A stretch of 9,734 bases of DNA from Desulfuromonadaceae bacterium UBA6124. GTDB lineage: Bacteria > Desulfobacterota > Desulfuromonadia > Desulfuromonadales > Trichloromonadaceae. The notes below the pieces were generated by a model that saw nothing but the letters and a program-made list of their open reading frames with translations, did not search any database and was not told where the DNA came from. The stretch spans positions 1-9,734 of the forward strand of contig DIVU01000340.1 of the NCBI GenBank assembly GCA_002423365.1. The letters are read 5' to 3'. Position 1 is the first letter of the stretch; every line of letters starts with the position of its first letter. The position numbers and the translations under genes are program-made. Below, piece by piece: positions 6,877 through 9,734 of the stretch.

Positions 6877-7887
6877 TTAACGGGTCAGACCGCCGCCGCT
6901 GAGCGGCTGGGACGGATAATCGCTGCCGTGCACCACTTTGTGGCAGGAAGTGCACTTGGTGCCGAAGGATGTCTGGAACCCTTCCTGCCCATGCACATTG
7001 ACGATGTCGGCAGTTGCCTGCTGGGCCGGCGTGGTCGCCGTCTGCCCAGGGGCGGGGACGGGCACTGTATAGTCTGATTGCCGCAGGATGTGGAAGTGGC
7101 CTTCGTGGCACTGCAGGCAGAGGAAAGGCTCGTTCTGCACCAGCAGGTTATTGGCGACCGAGCCGTGGGGATCGTGGCAGATGGTGCAGTCGTCCTCGAC
7201 CGGGGCGTGTCCGAAGACGAAGGGCCCTTGATAACGGCTGTGGCAGTTGAGGCAGAGATCGTTTTTGCGCTCGTCGGTGAGCAACTCGCCGTGGGCGTTG
7301 TGGCAGCTGGAGCAGTTCATCTTCCCTTCCTTGATCGGATGGTGCGAGGGGAAGTTGCTCTGAGCCATCTGCTCCTGGTGGCAGCTGTAGCAGAGGGCCG
7401 GGTCTTCCTGCTTCAGGTTCGCTTTGAGCGGCTTTTCATGGCCGTGCATGGTGTGGCAGTCGCTGCAGCTCAGGTCGACCAGAGCATGTTCGCTGTGGGT
7501 CCAGTCCATGAGCTTGCCGCTGGTGTGGCAGAGGGCGCAGATTGCCGCCGACTCCTCGGCGGTGAGGGTCGCCGGGTTGAGGATCTTGTCCGTGTCCCCC
7601 TCCCCGTTGACGTGCAGGCTGCCGGGACCGTGGCAGGATTCGCAGCCCTTTTGGCCGCCCATGTACTCGAAATCGGCCAGGCGTCCGTGAATGTTGTGGG
7701 CCATGGCGGCGCCTTTGTCTTCATGACACTCGACGCAGGTTTCTTCCCCAACGTAAGTGGCGCCTTCGATGGTCGGCAGGGTCAGCAGCTTCTCGCGGAT
7801 GGCACCGGTGGCACAGGCCCCCAGCAACAGCAACACGGGAAGCAGCCGCAGCAGCCATCGGGCGTGGTGTCGCGACGTGTTGGACAT
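6877..7887 (-). CDS. Decaheme c-type cytochrome, DmsE/MtrA/PioA type, predicted lipoprotein
   Basis: The 336-residue protein has exactly ten CxxCH heme motifs, at residues 51, 82, 117, 141, 166, 192, 212, 234, 257 and 312, with many extra His for bis-His ligation. This is the spacing and size of MtrA/DmsE/PioA cytochromes, which carry electrons from the periplasm into an MtrB-type barrel. The N-terminus has a hydrophobic core and lipobox LGAC with lipidated Cys25 followed by Ala, predicting an outer-membrane lipoprotein rather than the soluble periplasmic form of Shewanella MtrA. Between hemes 9 and 10 there is a Pro/Thr/Gln/Ala-rich linker (about 273-292). AAAGGAG 5 nt upstream fixes ATG 7887; the frame is open to 8004, but that extension is very basic and would bury the signal sequence. 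The stop lies 15 nt before the barrel start, so the two form one operon. Function as a transmembrane electron conduit is inferred from family and context. Confidence 0.93.
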   Translation of the reverse strand: MSNTSRHHARWLLRLLPVLLLLGACATGAIREKLLTLPTIEGATYVGEETCVECHEDKGAAMAHNIHGRLADFEYMGGQKGCESCHGPGSLHVNGEGDTDKILNPATLTAEESAAICALCHTSGKLMDWTHSEHALVDLSCSDCHTMHGHEKPLKANLKQEDPALCYSCHQEQMAQSNFPSHHPIKEGKMNCSSCHNAHGELLTDERKNDLCLNCHSRYQGPFVFGHAPVEDDCTICHDPHGSVANNLLVQNEPFLCLQCHEGHFHILRQSDYTVPVPAPGQTATTPAQQATADIVNVHGQEGFQTSFGTKCTSCHKVVHGSDYPSQPLSGGGLTR

Positions 7888-7982
7888 GAGTTCTCCTTTC
7901 ACTCCTCTTTTGCGCTTGGCATCTTGTACCAATTCGGTTAATCGCCTCTTTTCTCTTTTCCTCCCAGGGATTCCACACCTCC

Positions 7983-8043
7983 TTTTACGGTATTCATTTC
8001 GCATTTTTTATCGGAAACACCATACTCAGCGGGGTTTTATCGG
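7983..8043. repeat. Short direct repeats TTTTATCGG in the cytochrome operon leader
   Basis: Two exact copies of TTTTATCGG lie at 8006-8014 and 8035-8043, 29 nt apart (close to three helical turns), and a variant TTTTACGG lies at 7983-7990. They are downstream of the candidate promoter for the cytochrome operon. They could be repeated protein-binding sites or chance in AT-rich DNA. Confidence 0.35.
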
Positions 8044-8092
8044 TAAAGCGAATGTTTCTAATGCCCCCTATTAGCGCAGCTTCTATGTTCTA

Positions 8093-8121
8093 TTTATATA
8101 TCTGTATTTATGTATGGATAA
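8093..8121 (-). promoter_or_regulatory. Candidate sigma-70 promoter of the cytochrome-barrel operon
   Basis: On the minus strand TTATCC (8121-8116, 3/6) and TATAAA (8098-8093, 5/6) are separated by 17 nt within an AT-rich stretch. Transcription would start near 8086, leaving a leader of about 200 nt before ATG 7887. The weak -35 suggests dependence on an activator such as the divergent LysR protein. Confidence 0.35.
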
Positions 8122-8136
8122 GGCACGGCTTTTGCT
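8121..8136 (+). promoter_or_regulatory. Sigma-54-type -24/-12 promoter upstream of the LysR gene
   Basis: AGGCACG-N4-TTGCT has GG at 8122-8123 and GC at 8134-8135 with exactly 10 nt between, differing from the consensus TGGCACG-N4-TTGCW only at the first base. The start would fall near 8147, 44 nt before ATG 8191. A TATAAT (8138-8143) follows immediately and may act as a sigma-70 -10 element, though I see no good -35 for it. Confidence 0.55.
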
Positions 8137-8140
8137 TTAT

Positions 8141-8155
8141 AATTCGGGCCGAATT
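8141..8155. promoter_or_regulatory. Palindromic operator candidate at the LysR promoter
   Basis: AATTCGG-G-CCGAATT is a perfect inverted repeat with 7-bp arms and a single central base. It overlaps the predicted LysR transcription start and ends 35 nt before the start codon, a position suited to autorepression. Which protein binds it is unknown. Confidence 0.45.
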
Positions 8156-8190
8156 GATATAAATGGAAAATGAGAAGGGCGGGGGTGAGA

Positions 8191-9123
8191 ATGGAAACAC
8201 GTTACTTTCAGACTCTGGTCCAGGTCTGTGAAACGGGAAGTTTTTCCAAGGCCGCGGAGTCGTTGCATATTACCCAGTCGGCGGTCTCCCAGCGCATCAA
8301 GTTTCTCGAAGAAAACTATGGGCATCAGCTCTTCGACCGCAGCGGGACGCAGCTGGAGCCCACCGGCGCCGGACTGCTGGTGCTGGAAAAGGCCAGGGAG
8401 ATTCTCGCCAAAGAGCGGGAACTAGTCGATCGCCTGAGCTCCTTCAAGGGAGAAAAACGCCTTTCGATCTGCTGCACGCCGACCTTCGGCATGGCCTATC
8501 TGCCGCGCATTCTCAGCGATTTCGTGCTGCGCAACGCCGACGTTCACGATCTCAAGTTCATTTTCAAGCAGCCGGCCGAGGCGATAGCCGGGGTACAAAA
8601 CAAGGAATACGACCTGGCGGTGATCGAGTATTGCGATGGGATTCCGCCGGAATCCTTTGTCCTATATCCCCTCCCCGACGACGAGCTGGTCTTTATCAGT
8701 GCCCCGTCCATGGAACTTCCCGAAACGCCCATGGCGATCGAACGTCTGCTCGATTTTCCCATCTATGCCCGCCGCGACGGCTGCAGTTCGCGCAACCTGT
8801 TGCGGCAGAATCTCGCCAACCTGGGACATGACATCAACGATTTCAAACGGGTGGTGATTTCCGACGATCTGCGCCTGTGCATCGGTTCGGCGCTCGACGG
8901 CTGCGGCATCTCCTTCGTTTCGCGCAGCCTGGTGCGGGGCTACCTGCTCGACCACCGACTGCGCGCTCACTACGTCAAAGACTTCACCCATGTCCGTTCC
9001 CGCGCGGCTTTCCATCTCGCCGCACGCAGCGAGGACCCGCTGATCGGCAACTTTATCGCCAGCCTTCAGTCCCTTTTCAGTGACCGGGGGCGTCGGCACA
9101 CGGACGGGTTGGCCCTTCCCTGA
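8191..9123 (+). CDS. LysR-family transcriptional regulator
   Basis: The 310-residue protein has the standard LysR length and layout: an N-terminal winged helix-turn-helix with 'FSKAAESLHITQSAVSQRIKFLEE' at residues 18-41, a linker helix to about residue 88, and a periplasmic-binding-protein-like effector domain beginning 'RLSICCTPTFG' and continuing to the C-terminus. It should bind DNA as a tetramer and respond to a small co-inducer that cannot be named from sequence. Several Cys are present (C13, the adjacent pair in 'SICC', 'EYCDG', 'DGCSS', 'DGCG'), but no OxyR-like pair could be established. ATG 8191 places the helix-turn-helix at the usual distance from the N-terminus; an in-frame ATG at 8170 adds seven residues and is less typical. 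It is transcribed divergently from the cytochrome-barrel operon, its most probable target. Confidence 0.93.
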   Translation: METRYFQTLVQVCETGSFSKAAESLHITQSAVSQRIKFLEENYGHQLFDRSGTQLEPTGAGLLVLEKAREILAKERELVDRLSSFKGEKRLSICCTPTFGMAYLPRILSDFVLRNADVHDLKFIFKQPAEAIAGVQNKEYDLAVIEYCDGIPPESFVLYPLPDDELVFISAPSMELPETPMAIERLLDFPIYARRDGCSSRNLLRQNLANLGHDINDFKRVVISDDLRLCIGSALDGCGISFVSRSLVRGYLLDHRLRAHYVKDFTHVRSRAAFHLAARSEDPLIGNFIASLQSLFSDRGRRHTDGLALP

Positions 9124-9140
9124 CTTCGTTTTTCATACAG

Positions 9141-9190
9141 AAACAGCGACGCCGCGCACCGAATATCTCGGGCGCGGCGTCGCTGTTTTT
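9141..9190 (+). terminator. Rho-independent terminator of the LysR gene
   Basis: A perfect 17-bp stem (9141-9157 with 9172-9188) encloses a 14-nt loop and runs into T residues through 9191. It begins 18 nt after the LysR stop. The convergent histidine kinase gene ends at 9214 on the other strand, so the hairpin may also stop that transcript, though the minus-strand tail is less T-rich. Confidence 0.9.
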
Positions 9191-9213
9191 TATGGGGGGA
9201 TGATTGAGGAGGC

Positions 9214-9734
9214 TCAGCCATCCGTCTCGGCCAAAAAGGCGCGGATGACGGCGCAGGCTTCTTCGGCGGCGGCCTCGGCTTGCGGCAGGAGAGCGGCGAT
9301 TTTGTCCAACTCCTGCTCGTTGGCGGCGGTTTCGAGCTGCTCGGCTCGATCCCGCAGACGCGGCGCACCGGCGTTGGCGGCGAGGCCGGTCAGGGAATGG
9401 GCGCGGCGCCCCAGGGTTTCGACATCCTCACGGAGCAGCGCCTCGCGCAGATGGTCCAGGCACTTCGGGACATCGTCGAGGAACCAGTGTAGCACTGAGC
9501 AGGCCAGTTCGCGGTCGTCCATCAGGCGATCGAGGAGATCGGCCGGGTCGAAGATCTCCGTCGAGGATGGGGTGACCCTTTCCCGCCTGACTTCGGCCTC
9601 CTCAGTTTCCGGCGACGCCGGCAGCCAACGGCGCAGCACCTGGGCCAGAGTCTGGCCGGAGACCGGTTTGGTCAGGTAGTCGTTCATTCCGGCGGCCAGG
9701 CAACGCTCCCGGTCGCCGCTCATGGCGTGGGCGG
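9214..9734 (-). CDS. Hybrid histidine kinase, C-terminal fragment (end of receiver domain plus HPt domain)
   Basis: The frame enters from the right edge and stops at 9214, so only the last 173 residues are visible. The first part, 'AHAMSGDRERCLAAGMNDYLTKP', is the end of a response-regulator receiver domain, including the conserved Lys of the 'TKP' motif. After an acidic linker comes a histidine phosphotransfer (HPt) domain with the core 'RRAHSLTGLAANAGA'; the phospho-accepting His is encoded at 9399-9397. The Lys usual after 'HSL' is Thr here, which is tolerated in some HPt domains. This tail is typical of BarA/TorS-like hybrid sensor kinases, which relay phosphate His-Asp-His to a separate regulator. 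The kinase core and sensor lie outside the window, so the signal cannot be inferred. Confidence 0.92.
   Translation of the reverse strand, partial: AHAMSGDRERCLAAGMNDYLTKPVSGQTLAQVLRRWLPASPETEEAEVRRERVTPSSTEIFDPADLLDRLMDDRELACSVLHWFLDDVPKCLDHLREALLREDVETLGRRAHSLTGLAANAGAPRLRDRAEQLETAANEQELDKIAALLPQAEAAAEEACAVIRAFLAETDG

Larger units (their letters stand above)
7888..8190. other. Divergent regulatory region between the cytochrome operon and the LysR gene
   Basis: This 303-nt stretch is more AT-rich than its flanks and shows no credible gene. It holds back-to-back promoter candidates around 8093-8143, a perfect 15-nt palindrome, and repeated TTTTATCGG-like words. On the cytochrome side there is a long purine-rich leader with several Shine-Dalgarno-like runs (for example AAAAGGAGG near 7980). 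The arrangement is typical of a LysR regulator controlling the divergent operon. I looked for a GEMM-type cyclic-dinucleotide riboswitch, as known upstream of Geobacter cytochrome genes, and did not recognise one. Confidence 0.6.

Noticed and set aside
7078..7941. Plus-strand open frame of 287 codons
   Set aside because: It is antisense to the decaheme cytochrome with its ten CxxCH motifs.
7888..8004. Extension of the cytochrome start to 8004, or a small leader peptide in this stretch
   Set aside because: The extension is strongly basic and would precede the signal sequence. Short frames there lack a properly spaced ribosome binding site despite purine-rich runs.
7888..8190. Cyclic-dinucleotide (GEMM) riboswitch upstream of the cytochrome gene
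   Set aside because: I looked because such riboswitches are known upstream of Geobacter cytochrome genes, but did not find the conserved core in either orientation by eye.

Overview
The window looks like chromosomal DNA from a GC-rich, dissimilatory metal-reducing deltaproteobacterium (Desulfuromonadales/Geobacterales type). This is inferred from a decaheme c-type cytochrome paired with an MtrB/PioB-type outer-membrane barrel, a hybrid histidine kinase, a sigma-54-type promoter, and two genes that appear to decode UGA as selenocysteine. No rRNA, tRNA, CRISPR array, insertion sequence or integrase was seen.

Layout. 1-1290 (-): N-terminal 430 residues of a FliK-like protein, running off the left edge. 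1472-2458 (+): SrkA-type stress-response kinase. A strong hairpin at 2470-2500 separates it from a convergent minus-strand unit of a short PrmA-like methyltransferase (3907-3302) and an M48 lipoprotein metalloprotease (3263-2529). 4368-4081 (-): a HesB/IscA-like protein of 95 residues with an in-frame UGA at codon 32; it has its own promoter and terminator. 7887-4513 (-): a two-gene operon of a decaheme DmsE/MtrA-type lipoprotein cytochrome and, 15 nt later, an MtrB/PioB-family barrel. 7888-8190: a 303-nt divergent regulatory region with back-to-back promoter candidates. 8191-9123 (+): LysR-family regulator with a textbook terminator. 9734-9214 (-): C-terminal end of a hybrid histidine kinase (receiver tail plus HPt domain), entering from the right edge.

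Main discovery candidate. The barrel gene is interrupted by a single in-frame UGA at codon 623 (4995-4993). The same frame stays open for another 159 codons and ends in the C-terminal Phe typical of outer-membrane barrels. Fifteen to thirty-five nt after the UGA lies a 9-bp hairpin with a GUU apical loop whose first base is G, 23 nt from the UGA; this fits the usual description of bacterial SECIS elements. The neighbouring HesB-like gene also has an in-frame UGA followed by a fitting hairpin. I therefore read the barrel as a 782-residue selenoprotein, with Sec623 flanked by Cys616 and Cys636 in a loop that strand alternation places on the cell surface. A second long loop, also predicted extracellular, carries a CxxCH heme-binding motif. 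The module has no MtrC-like extracellular cytochrome, so the barrel itself may carry the surface redox group.

Working model (inference). Electrons would pass from the periplasm through the decaheme lipoprotein, inside or against the barrel, to a surface heme and/or selenol loop. The divergent LysR regulator is the likely controller, and the HesB-like selenoprotein next door may belong to the same selenium- or redox-linked physiology although it is transcribed separately.
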